Source of the DNA: Gemmatimonadota bacterium
Lineage (GTDB): Bacteria > Gemmatimonadota > Gemmatimonadetes > Gemmatimonadales > GWC2-71-9
Assembly: GCA_003221085.1 (NCBI GenBank)
Contig: QHUD01000058.1
Location: 1-9,375 of the forward strand
Direction of reading: 5' to 3'
DNA: 9,375 nucleotides
The translations under genes were made by a program, and so were the position numbers. The notes under the pieces are model-generated. The model searched no databases. It was not told the origin of the DNA and saw only the letters and a program-made list of their open reading frames with translations. Below are positions 1 to 7,457 of this stretch, piece by piece. Positions within the stretch are counted from its first letter, which is position 1. Each line of letters starts with the position of its first letter.

Positions 1-594
1 TCGCTCGGCATGAAGCAAACCGAGGAAGACCCCTGGATGGCGCTGCCGCAGAAGTATCCCGTCGGCATGCGGATCAAGGGCAAGGTGCGCAACCTCACCT
101 CGTTCGGCGCGTTCGTGGAGATCGAGCCGGGCATCGACGGGCTGATCCATATCTCCGACATGTCGTGGACCAAGCGGGTGCAGCATCCCTCCGAAGTCGT
201 GAAGAAGGGCGACGAGGTGGAGGTCCTGATCCTGAACGTCGACGCCGAGAACAAGCGGATTTCGCTCGGCCTGAAGCAGGCGCAGGAAGACCCGTGGCTT
301 CGGATCGGCGAGACGTACCCCGTCGGCACCGAGCTCCGGGGCCGCGTGCTGCGCCTCATGGACAAGGGCGTGGTGGTGGACCTGGGGAACGACATCGAAG
401 GGTTCGTGCCGATGTCGCAGCTCGGCATTCCCGATATTCAGAATCCCGGCGACGCCGTCAAAGAGGGACAGGCGGTCGAGCTCAAGGTGCTGGAGGTGGA
501 CCCGATACACCATCGGATCGTGCTGGCGGCCACGGGCTGGCCTAAGGACGACATACAGGAAGTAGCAAAGCAAGACGGCCAGGCAGACGGCTAG
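1..594 (+). CDS. rpsA: 30S ribosomal protein S1, C-terminal part (5' end outside window)
   Basis: Frame 1 is open from the first base (S-L-G-M-K-Q-T) and ends at TAG 592-594, so this is the 3' end of a longer gene; the ATG at 10 is internal. The encoded piece has two S1-type OB-fold RNA-binding repeats. The first has the signature FGAFVEIEPGIDGLIHISDM and ends RISLGLKQ; the second, more divergent one runs from about YPVGTELRGRV to HHRIVLAATGW. The leading SLGMKQ is the end of a preceding repeat, which supports a multi-repeat S1 protein. S1 binds mRNA on the 30S subunit and helps start translation on structured or weak-SD messages. The last residues (QDGQADG) are encoded by the first units of the inverted octamer repeat that follows, so the tail composition is probably a by-product of that repeat. 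The number of upstream repeats cannot be seen. Confidence 0.93.
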   Translation, partial: SLGMKQTEEDPWMALPQKYPVGMRIKGKVRNLTSFGAFVEIEPGIDGLIHISDMSWTKRVQHPSEVVKKGDEVEVLILNVDAENKRISLGLKQAQEDPWLRIGETYPVGTELRGRVLRLMDKGVVVDLGNDIEGFVPMSQLGIPDIQNPGDAVKEGQAVELKVLEVDPIHHRIVLAATGWPKDDIQEVAKQDGQADG

Positions 595-696
595 AGGGCT
601 AGACGGCTAGCGGGGTGTAGCAGTGAGGGGTCAGGAAGGCGCTTTCCTGGCCCCTCAATGCTGAAATCCGCTAGCCGTCTCGACGTCTAGCCGTCT
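585..696. repeat. Nested inverted repeat built from octamer tandem units
   Basis: The left arm 585-613 reads as tandem 8-mers (AGACGGCT, AGAGGGCT, AGACGGCT, AGCGG). The right arm 668-696 is its near reverse complement (CCG, CTAGCCGT, CTCGACGT, CTAGCCGT, CT). I count 26 of 29 positions matching. An extra AGACGGCC unit lies at 573-580. Inside the pair is a second, unrelated stem: 624-637 pairs with 644-657 around a 6-nt loop. The outer arm overlaps the rpsA stop codon. Two similarly designed structures with different unit sequences occur at 5910-6011 and 7458-7512. Confidence 0.85.
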
Positions 697-703
697 AGAT
701 TTT
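624..703 (+). terminator. Likely rpsA transcription terminator
   Basis: The stem TGAGGGGTCAGGAA (624-637) pairs with TTCCTGGCCCCTCA (644-657), 14 pairs including one G-U, around loop GGCGCT. The outer 29-nt octamer stem (585-613 with 668-696) encloses it, and a short T run (700-703) follows. This stable structure directly after the rpsA stop is expected to end or attenuate rpsA transcription and protect its 3' end. The T tract is short, so the exact termination point is uncertain. The outer stem may instead mainly stabilise the message. Confidence 0.6.
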
Positions 704-1432
704 GCCTTCATGACTATGCGCGAGAAACTGGAGCTCCTACAGCAGAAGCGCGCTGAAGCCGCGCTAGGCGGCGGCGCCGAGCGTATCGCCACCCAGCACG
801 ACAAGGGCAAGATGACGGCCCGGGAGCGGCTCGACGCGCTGCTCGACGCCGGCACGTTCGTGGAGCTGGACCGGTTCGTCACGCATCGCTCCACCGACTT
901 CGGGTTGGCGGACGAGAAGTACCTGGGCGACGGCGTGGTGACGGGCTACGGGCGGATCGACGGGCGGCTGGTGTACGTGTTCTCCCAGGACTTCACCGTG
1001 TTCGGCGGCTCACTCTCCGAGGCGCACGCCGAGAAGATCTGCAAGGTGATGGACCTGGCGCTCAACAACGGCGCGCCGGTGATCGGCCTCAACGATTCGG
1101 GCGGCGCGCGCATCCAGGAGGGCGTCGTCTCGCTCGGCGGGTACGCCGACATCTTCCTGCGCAACACGCTCGCCTCGGGTGTGGTCCCCCAGATCAGTGC
1201 GATCCTCGGTCCCTGCGCCGGCGGCGCGGTGTACAGCCCGGCCATCACCGACTTCGTGTTCATGGTGCGCGGCATCTCCTACATGTTCGTCACGGGGCCG
1301 AGCGTGGTGAAGACCGTGACCCACGAAGAGGTGGACTTCGAGGGCCTCGGCGGCGCGGACGCCCACGGCGGGACGTCCGGGGTGGCGCACTTCGTGCACG
1401 ACTCGGAGCGCGACAGCCTCGCCGCGATCCGC

Positions 1433-1449
1433 ACGTTCGCCCGAGCGCC
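1433..1449 (+). other. Frameshift/deletion junction in the carboxyltransferase gene
   Basis: Frame 2 encodes family-like sequence up to AAIR (ending 1432). Frame 1 resumes the family sequence at DPVDRRDEELLDVVPDEP (from 1450). Relatives carry about 19-20 residues here, including an LLSxLPxNN-type motif followed by an EDPP-like segment. Only 17 nt remain, so about 40-43 nt (a 3n+1 number) appear to be missing, which also explains the frame change. The cause may be a real mutation or an assembly/read error. Confidence 0.75.
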
Positions 1450-1455
1450 GACCCG

Positions 1456-2170
<715 letters not shown>

Positions 2171-2190
<20 letters not shown>

Positions 2191-3121
2191 CGCGCTGGCG
2201 CTCGTGACGCTGCTGCAGGCGCCTCCAACGACAGACTCGCTCGCCGCGCTGCGCGACCGGGCGGTGCGGGACTCGACCGACGCGCAGATGTGGCTGCTGA
2301 TGGGACGCACGTACCTGGGGCTGGGCGTGGAGGCGCACGGCGCGACCCACCGGTCGAGCGAGGACAGCCTCTGGACCCGCGCCGTGCTCGACACCGCGGA
2401 AGACGCCCTGGCCCGCGCGGCCGCGCTCGCCGGGCCACTGGGCTCGAGCGCCGTGGGCGACAGCGCTCGCGTGTTGCGGGTCGGCGCCTGGGCCACGCGC
2501 TCCTGGCAGGGGTGGGAGACCGGCGGGGTGGGCGCCGGGGTGGAGACGTGGGGACCCCTGCCCATGGACCTGCGCGTCCCGCCGGTGCTCGATGAGCTGG
2601 GCGAGAACCTGTTGCGCGCCTGTCCCACCGGGGGCGTCCTGCTGACGGCGGGCGACGCCGATTTCTACGCGGCGTGGTACATGCGGTTCGCCCGCGGCCT
2701 GCGGCCCGATCTCCTGGTCGTCCCATTCACGGCGTGGCGATCCGATGCGGTCCTCCGGGCCCGACTCGCGGCCGACCTCAAGCTCGGGGCTCACACGAGC
2801 GGCGACGCCTGGCTCGGCGAGCTGGTGCGGCGGCGGCCGGTGTGCGTGAGCATGGCGTTCGAGCGGCCACCCGAGACGCGTCCCCGCATCAGGTGGGAGT
2901 CCCGACCGCTCGTGTGGGTGGCGGGACGCGGGGGCAAGACTGCGCCGGTCCCGCCGCGCGACTTCGTGTTCGGGGCGCTGCGCGTGGCCCTCGACGCCAA
3001 CGACCCCTGGGCTGAGCCCGCGCTCGCGGCCTACACCCGGGCGGCGCGCATTATGCCAGCGCTGTGCGAAGCGATGGCGACGTTCAAAGTGTCGAGCGAG
3101 GTGGGGACTTGTCGTCGCTGA
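2171..3121 (+). CDS. Hypothetical exported protein with DUF2723-like motif
   Basis: I do not recognise a characterised family for this 316-residue protein. The start ATG overlaps the carboxyltransferase 3' end by 20 nt in another frame. It gives a hydrophobic N-terminus (MATSLCSALALVTLLQAPP) that could be a signal peptide, although it lacks basic residues. Residues about 25-105 are helical and TPR-like (for example QMWLLMGRTYLGLG). The most informative stretch is residues 161-185: GDADFYAAWYMRFARGLRPD followed by LLVVP. It resembles the 'GDNDTYPLWYxQEVEGxRPDV' segment of the soluble C-terminal part of DUF2723 membrane proteins (from memory, not searched). No transmembrane bundle like that of full DUF2723 proteins is present, so this would be a stand-alone soluble portion. 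Codon use and composition match its neighbours. It sits between the two catalytic carboxylase genes and ends 10 nt before accC. Function unknown. Confidence 0.75.
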
Positions 3122-3131
3122 GCACGGCCTC

Positions 3132-4661
3132 ATGACGACCATCAAACGAGTCCTCGTCGCCAACCGCGGCGAGATCGCACTGCGGATCATCCGCGCCTGC
3201 CACGAGGAGGGCCTCGAGGCGGTGGCCGTCTACTCCGAGGCCGACCGCCTGTCGCCTCACGTGCGCGCCGCCGACCTCGCGGTGCTGCTCGGCCCACCGG
3301 CCGCGGCGGAGTCCTATCTCAACATCGGGAAGCTCATCGCCGCGGCGCGGGACACGGCGTGCCAGGCGGTGCACCCGGGGTACGGGTTCCTGTCAGAGCG
3401 CGCGCCGTTCGCGGAGGCGGTGGCGGCGGCGTCGCTGGAGTTCGTCGGGCCGACGGCGGCCGCGATCCGCGCCATGGGCGACAAGACCGAGGCGCGGCGC
3501 CGCATGCAGCAGGCTGGGGTGCCGATCGTCCCGGGGACCACACGGCCGATGGCGGACCACGTGCAGGCCCGGCCCGAGGCGGCCCGGCTCGGGTATCCCG
3601 TGCTCCTCAAGGCGGCCGCGGGCGGCGGCGGCAAGGGCATGCGGTTGATCCGGGAAGAGGCCGAGCTCGAGTCGGGATTTGAGGCGGCGGCGAGCGAGGC
3701 GCTCAAGGCGTTCGGGGCCGGCGAGATCTACCTGGAAAAGTACCTCGAGCGTCCGCGACATGTCGAGATCCAGATCCTGGCGGACTCCTTCGGACGCGTG
3801 GTGGCGCTGGGAGAGCGCGAGTGCAGCATCCAGCGACGTCATCAGAAGCTGATCGAGGAGGCGCCGTCCGTGGCGGTCACGCCGGCGCTGCGCCGCCGGA
3901 TGAGCGATGCGGCCACGGCCGCCGCGGGGGCAGTAGGATATCTGGGCGCCGGCACGATCGAATTCCTGCTCGCGGCGAGCGGGGAATTCTACTTCCTGGA
4001 GATGAACACCCGGCTCCAGGTCGAGCACCCGGTGACGGAGCTGGTCTACGGGGTGGACATCGTGCGCGAGCAGCTGCGCGTGGCGATGGGCCAGCCGCTG
4101 CGCGTGCACGCGGGCACCCTGCAGCCGCGGGGTCATGCCATCGAGTGTCGCATCACGGCGGAGGACCCGTTCAACGACTTCCTCCCAGCGACCGGGATCG
4201 TCCGCTACCTGCGGATTCCCGGCGGCCCCGGCGTCCGCTGGGATGGTGGGATCGAAGCGGGCAACGAAGTCACGCTGTACTACGACCCGCTGATTGCGAA
4301 GCTGATCGTGTGGGGAGAGACGCGCGGCGTCGCGCTCGAGCGTATGCGACGCGCACTGCGCGAGCTGGCGATCGTCGGGATCCCCTCGTCGCAGGCGTTT
4401 CACCTCCGGGTCATGCACGACCCCGAATTCCAGCGCGGCGACATTGACATCACCTACCTCGAGCGCGCCGGCGCGCGCCTCCTGGTGGGAGAGCTGCCGG
4501 CCCAGCTGACCCGACCGCTCGCGATCGTGGCGGCGCTCTTAGCGGAGAATGGGCGCGCGGCCGCACCCCCACCCTCGGCGACACCGTCCGTCCGACCGCC
4601 CGATCAAGCGTCCGCCTGGGTCCTCGCCGCGCGGCGGGAAGCGCTGGGGGGAGGGCCATGA
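3132..4661 (+). CDS. accC: Biotin carboxylase subunit of acyl-CoA carboxylase
   Basis: This ATP-grasp enzyme carboxylates carrier-bound biotin using ATP and bicarbonate. The 509-residue protein is complete. The N-terminal domain starts KRVLVANRGEIALRIIRACH and includes HPGYGFLSE. The ATP-grasp region shows MGDK (residues 115-118), VLLKAAAGGGGKGM with the glycine-rich loop at 164-170, and ECSIQRRHQKLIEEAPS. The active-site strand MNTRLQVEHPVTE starts at 291, with Arg294 aligning to the catalytic Arg of E. coli AccC. The C-terminal domain includes IECRITAEDP and YYDPLIAKL. Free-standing AccC has about 450 residues. The extra tail of about 60, Pro/Ala-rich then SAWVLAARREALGGGP, resembles the linker of fused PCC/MCC alpha subunits, whose remaining part is encoded at 6027-6542. 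Ten bases separate it from the upstream gene, and it overlaps the methyltransferase by 4 nt (ATGA), so the three genes look like one operon. Confidence 0.95.
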   Translation: MTTIKRVLVANRGEIALRIIRACHEEGLEAVAVYSEADRLSPHVRAADLAVLLGPPAAAESYLNIGKLIAAARDTACQAVHPGYGFLSERAPFAEAVAAASLEFVGPTAAAIRAMGDKTEARRRMQQAGVPIVPGTTRPMADHVQARPEAARLGYPVLLKAAAGGGGKGMRLIREEAELESGFEAAASEALKAFGAGEIYLEKYLERPRHVEIQILADSFGRVVALGERECSIQRRHQKLIEEAPSVAVTPALRRRMSDAATAAAGAVGYLGAGTIEFLLAASGEFYFLEMNTRLQVEHPVTELVYGVDIVREQLRVAMGQPLRVHAGTLQPRGHAIECRITAEDPFNDFLPATGIVRYLRIPGGPGVRWDGGIEAGNEVTLYYDPLIAKLIVWGETRGVALERMRRALRELAIVGIPSSQAFHLRVMHDPEFQRGDIDITYLERAGARLLVGELPAQLTRPLAIVAALLAENGRAAAPPPSATPSVRPPDQASAWVLAARREALGGGP

Positions 4662-5902
4662 GCGACGTCGTGGCGATCACGGCGATCGCGGCGGGTGGAG
4701 AGGGCGTGGGCCGGCTCGCGGACGGACGCGCGGTGTTCGTCGCCCGCACTGCCCCGGGGGAGCGCGTCCGCCTGCGCGAGGGCGTGAAGCTGCACAAGAG
4801 CTTTGCCCGCGGCGAGCTGGCCGAGGTTGTCGCCCCCGGCGCCGTGCGCGTCACGGCGCCGTGCCCGCACTACGCGCACGACCACTGCGGCGGGTGCCAG
4901 CTGCAGCACGTCACCTACGAGGCGCAGCTCGCGGCCAAGCGAGCGATCGTGGGAGATGCGCTGCGGCGGATTGCCAAGCTCGACATCGCCGACCCGGAGA
5001 TCGTCGAGGCGGTGGAGGAGTGGCGCTACCGGGCGAAGATCAGTTTGGCGGTGAAATCCGTGGGACGCTCGGGGAGCCGGACGGTGGGACTGCATCCCTA
5101 CGACCGGCCCGCGTCTGTGTTTCCACTGATTGACTGTCAGATCGCCGATTTTCGCCTGATGGCGTTGTGGCGGGAGCTGCGGCCGCGTCTCGACCTCTTG
5201 CCGCCCCGGCTCGAGCGACTCACGCTGCGGCTCGACCGGGAGGGGCGGCGCCATGTCATCGCGGAATCGACCGGCGAGCCCTGGCGTAACCCGGAAGCCC
5301 TGCGCGCGGCGCTCCCGGACGGCGACAACGTGATCTGCTGGTGGCAGCCAGTGGATGGCGCGGCGCGCGTCGTCGCCGGGGGCCCTGCCACAGGATTCCC
5401 CGCGACGGCGTTCGAGCACGTGAACTCGGAGATGGGCAGCATCGCCCGCGGCTGGGCGGTGGAGCAGCTGGGCGACGTCCGGAGTGCGGTGGTGTGGGAC
5501 CTGTACGGGGGGATCGGAGACACCGCCGTCGCGCTGGCGGAGCGTGGGGCCCAGGTGGTGAGCGTGGATGCGGATGAGAAGGCCGTCGACTGGGCGCGGC
5601 GACGCGCCGCGCCGCGGCCGGTACGGTTCATCGCCGGGAAGGCGGAAGACGTGCTGCCCACGCTCCCCGAGCCCAGCGCCGTGGTCGCGAACCCGCCCAG
5701 GGCGGGCCTGCACTGGAACGTCACCCTGCGGCTCACGGGGCAGCCGGTCAACCGGTTGATCTACATGTCGTCCGATCCGGCAACGCTGGCGCGCGACCTG
5801 CACCGGCTGAGCGCGAACTATCGCGTCACGGCAGTGCGAGCGTTCGACCTGTTTCCCCAAACGGCGCATGTCGAGACGGTGGCTGTCATGGAGGCGGCGT
5901 GA
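4658..5902 (+). CDS. RlmD/RumA-family 23S rRNA (uracil-C5)-methyltransferase-like protein, atypical active site
   Basis: This 414-residue protein has the layout of the TrmA/RumA m5U methyltransferases. An N-terminal TRAM-like OB domain covers residues 1-60. Cysteines for a 4Fe-4S cluster are at C69, C77, C80 (CPHYAHDHCGGCQ) and C160 (LIDCQIAD). A C-terminal SAM-binding Rossmann domain shows VWDLYGGIGDTAVALA and VVSVDADEKAVDWARRRA. The PPRAG motif reads NPPRAG (345-350), where family members normally have DPPRAG. The nucleophile motif, usually SC(N/D)P.TLARDL, reads SSDPATLARDL, so the catalytic cysteine position is Ser372 (TCC, 5771-5773). The C-terminal catalytic-base Glu is kept (HVETV, E406). 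The family places a methyl group on C5 of uracil in 23S rRNA via a covalent Cys-uracil adduct. With Ser there, normal activity is doubtful, so I assign the family but not the reaction. Start ATG 4658 overlaps the accC stop, indicating coupled translation. Confidence 0.85.
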   Translation: MSDVVAITAIAAGGEGVGRLADGRAVFVARTAPGERVRLREGVKLHKSFARGELAEVVAPGAVRVTAPCPHYAHDHCGGCQLQHVTYEAQLAAKRAIVGDALRRIAKLDIADPEIVEAVEEWRYRAKISLAVKSVGRSGSRTVGLHPYDRPASVFPLIDCQIADFRLMALWRELRPRLDLLPPRLERLTLRLDREGRRHVIAESTGEPWRNPEALRAALPDGDNVICWWQPVDGAARVVAGGPATGFPATAFEHVNSEMGSIARGWAVEQLGDVRSAVVWDLYGGIGDTAVALAERGAQVVSVDADEKAVDWARRRAAPRPVRFIAGKAEDVLPTLPEPSAVVANPPRAGLHWNVTLRLTGQPVNRLIYMSSDPATLARDLHRLSANYRVTAVRAFDLFPQTAHVETVAVMEAA

Positions 5903-5909
5903 GAAAGAC

Positions 5910-6011
5910 AGTGCGGAATGTGGAATGCGGAGTGCGGAATGTCAGGGGGAGCGTCGCTGCGCGATCGACCTTCCCTTGCAATTCCGCATTCCGCATTCCG
6001 CACTCCGCATT
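5910..6011. repeat. Inverted pair of heptamer tandem repeats (GCGGAAT / ATTCCGC)
   Basis: The left arm 5913-5940 is four 7-mers: GCGGAAT, GTGGAAT, GCGGAGT, GCGGAAT. The right arm 5981-6008 is four inverse 7-mers: ATTCCGC three times and ACTCCGC. In RNA, 27 of 28 positions can pair, counting two G-U pairs. The 40-nt spacer (5941-5980) can also fold: 5944-5950 with 5971-5977, and GTCG 5953-5956 with CGAC 5966-5969. It begins 8 nt after the methyltransferase stop, fills almost all of the 124-nt space before the biotin carrier gene, and has no long T tract. It may act as a terminator, processing site or mRNA-stabilising element inside the operon. Confidence 0.88.
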
Positions 6012-6026
6012 CGGGGGGGTGGGGGA

Positions 6027-6542
6027 ATGAAATACTTCGTTACGATGGGCTCGCAGACCCACGAGGTTGAGGTCGAAGGCAGTCGAGTAGTCGTGGGGGG
6101 AGTGGCGCTCGAGACTGATCTCGCACCCGTCTCGGGAACGCCCCTGTATCATCTGCTGCTCGGTGCTGAGTCGTGGACCGTAGCCGCCGAGCCGCTCGAG
6201 GGCACCGGCCGGTGGGCGCTGGGGCTGGCGGGAGAGCGGGTGGAGGTCGTGGTCGAGGACGAGCGAGCTCACGGGACCGAGGCCGCCCGCGGGAAGGACC
6301 AGCAGAGGGGTGAGGGCACGGTGCGCGCACCCATGCCCGGCCTCGTGGTACGGATCGAGGTCGCCGAAGGTCAGCAAGTGGATGCGGGGACCGGACTCGT
6401 GGTGGTCGAGGCGATGAAAATGGAGAACGAGCTGCGCGCGCCGCGGTCGGGGACGGTCCGGACAGTACACGTAGCGGTGGGGGATGCGGTCGAAAAAGGG
6501 GCTTCACTCGTGACCCTCGCGAGCCCGGAACCCTCGGGTTGA
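6027..6542 (+). CDS. Biotin carboxyl carrier protein of acyl-CoA carboxylase
   Basis: This protein carries the biotin that shuttles carboxyl groups from biotin carboxylase to the carboxyltransferase. The C-terminal half (about residues 95-167) is a biotinyl/lipoyl domain: VRAPMPGLVVRIEVAEGQQV, then VVVEAMKMENELRAPRSGTV. Lys131 in EAMKMEN is the expected biotinylation site. The N-terminal half (MKYFVTMGSQTHEVEVEGSR onward) resembles the BT-type beta-barrel of propionyl/methylcrotonyl-CoA carboxylase alpha subunits. With the accC tail, this suggests an alpha subunit split into two genes. I chose ATG 6027 because the longer in-frame opening from 5868 runs through the methyltransferase end and the heptamer repeat in the wrong frame. 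A G-rich stretch (G7-T-G5, 6013-6025) abuts the start and may serve as the ribosome-binding region. The stop codon overlaps the -35 box of the rplM promoter. 171 residues. Confidence 0.92.
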   Translation: MKYFVTMGSQTHEVEVEGSRVVVGGVALETDLAPVSGTPLYHLLLGAESWTVAAEPLEGTGRWALGLAGERVEVVVEDERAHGTEAARGKDQQRGEGTVRAPMPGLVVRIEVAEGQQVDAGTGLVVVEAMKMENELRAPRSGTVRTVHVAVGDAVEKGASLVTLASPEPSG

Positions 6543-6567
6543 CACGCCCTTACGGCCCGGGTATAGT
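6539..6567 (+). promoter_or_regulatory. Sigma70-type promoter for rplM-rpsI
   Basis: A perfect -35 hexamer TTGACA (6539-6544) and a strong -10 TATAGT (6562-6567) are separated by exactly 17 nt. Transcription would start near 6574-6576, giving a leader of about 35 nt before the rplM ATG. The -35 box overlaps the TGA stop (6540-6542) of the biotin carrier gene. This is the clearest promoter in the window and separates the carboxylase cluster from the ribosomal-protein operon. Upstream transcripts could still read through, because no terminator is visible between the stop and the promoter. Confidence 0.85.
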
Positions 6568-6609
6568 TCGCGGCTGCCACCGACCGGGTTTCTTTTTGGA
6601 AGGGCGGGA

Positions 6610-7053
6610 ATGAAGACGTTCAGTCTGCGAAAAGAAGACGTGACGCGGCGCTGGTTCGTGGTGGACGCGGCGGGCCAGCCGCTCGGCCGGCTGGCGAGCC
6701 GGGTGGCGCAGATCCTGCGCGGGAAGCACAAGCCCACGTTCACGCCGCACCTGAACGGCGGCGACTGCGTGGTGGTCGTGAACGCTTCCCGGGTCAAGCT
6801 CACGGGACGCAAGCTCGAGCAAAAGCGCTACTTCCGGCACACCGGCTACATGGGCCACGAACGCTTCGCGGCGGTCAAGAACGTGCTCGAGAAGCATCCT
6901 GAGCGCGTGATCGAGAAGGCGGTGTGGGGCATGCTGCCGAAGACCACGCTGTCGCGTCAGAAGGTGAAGCAGATGCTGAAAGTTTACCCCGGTCCCGAGC
7001 ACCCGCACGCCGCGCAGCAGCCCGAGCCGCTCAGCCTGGTCGAGGCCCGATGA
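6610..7053 (+). CDS. rplM: 50S ribosomal protein L13
   Basis: The 147-residue product has full-length L13 features: RRWFVVDAAGQPLGRLAS near the N-terminus, LRGKHKPTFTPHLNGGDCVV, VNASRVKLTGRKLEQKRYFR, HTGYMGHERFAAVKNVLEKH and the conserved AVWGMLPKTTLSRQ. L13 binds 23S rRNA early in 50S assembly. The ATG at 6610 follows a GGAAGGG purine run (6598-6604) at good Shine-Dalgarno spacing and lies about 35 nt downstream of the predicted start of the 6539-6567 promoter. The C-terminus has a short Pro/Gln/Glu-rich extension (HPHAAQQPEPLSLVEAR), a common position for length variation. The stop overlaps the rpsI start (ATGA at 7050-7053), so L13 and S9 are translationally coupled, as in most bacteria. 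Confidence 0.97.
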   Translation: MKTFSLRKEDVTRRWFVVDAAGQPLGRLASRVAQILRGKHKPTFTPHLNGGDCVVVVNASRVKLTGRKLEQKRYFRHTGYMGHERFAAVKNVLEKHPERVIEKAVWGMLPKTTLSRQKVKQMLKVYPGPEHPHAAQQPEPLSLVEAR

Positions 7054-7457
7054 GCACCGCGATCACGCCGGAGCTGCGGTGGCACGCGGTCGGGCGCCGC
7101 AAGGTCGGGGTGGCGCGCGTGTATCTGACGCCGGGCTCGGGGAAGTGGAACATCAACGGGCGCACGCTGGGCGACTACTTTCCCCGGCCGTCACTCGTGT
7201 CGCACATCCAGCAACCGTTCACGGCCACTGATACGCTGGGCGCGTTCGACGTGCGAGCGCTGTGTCGGGGTGGCGGCGTAACCGGGCAGGCGGGGGCGTT
7301 GCGCCTCGCGATCGCACGAGCGCTGTGCCTAGCGGACGATCGGCATCGCAAGAAGCTGCGGGAGCAGGGACTGCTGACGCGGGATCCGCGGGTGGTCGAG
7401 CGGAAGAAGCCGGGCCGCGCGGGAGCGCGCAAGCGGTTCCAGTTTAGTAAGCGTTAA
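7050..7457 (+). CDS. rpsI: 30S ribosomal protein S9
   Basis: The 135-residue product has S9 hallmarks: HAVGRRKVGVARVYLTPGSG, WNINGRTLGDYFPR, the GGGVTGQAGALRLAIARAL segment, and the basic C-terminal tail RDPRVVERKKPGRAGARKRF ending QFSKR. That tail reaches toward the P-site tRNA in the 30S subunit. I place the start at ATG 7050, which overlaps the rplM TGA by 3 nt. A longer in-frame opening reaches back to 6924, but it lies inside rplM and encodes no S9-like sequence. An N-terminal extension of about 8 residues before RWHAVGRRK is ordinary for S9. The TAA stop is followed immediately by the heptamer inverted repeat at 7458. Confidence 0.97.
   Translation: MSTAITPELRWHAVGRRKVGVARVYLTPGSGKWNINGRTLGDYFPRPSLVSHIQQPFTATDTLGAFDVRALCRGGGVTGQAGALRLAIARALCLADDRHRKKLREQGLLTRDPRVVERKKPGRAGARKRFQFSKR

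Noticed and set aside
4604..5869. Minus-strand open frame of 421 codons opposite the methyltransferase gene
   Set aside because: The + strand frame carries clear iron-sulfur, SAM and TRAM-family motifs; the antisense frame is an expected GC-rich shadow.
5818..6003. Minus-strand open frame with MRNAECG and IPHSAFH repeats
   Set aside because: It is an artefact of the GCGGAAT/ATTCCGC heptamers: a 7-nt period translates into a 7-residue repeat in any frame. No start context or homology supports it.
5868..6026. Longer in-frame N-terminus for the biotin carrier protein starting at 5868
   Set aside because: It overlaps the end of the methyltransferase in another frame and translates the heptamer repeat into low-complexity peptide; family similarity begins at MKYFVT (6027).
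6568..6609. Terminator-like T run (TTTCTTTTT) before rplM
   Set aside because: No convincing stem precedes it, and it lies in the leader between a strong promoter and the rplM Shine-Dalgarno, so it is more likely an unstructured leader.
6924..7049. Extended N-terminus for S9
   Set aside because: Lies entirely within rplM in another frame and has no S9-like sequence; ATG 7050 overlapping the rplM stop gives the normal S9 length.
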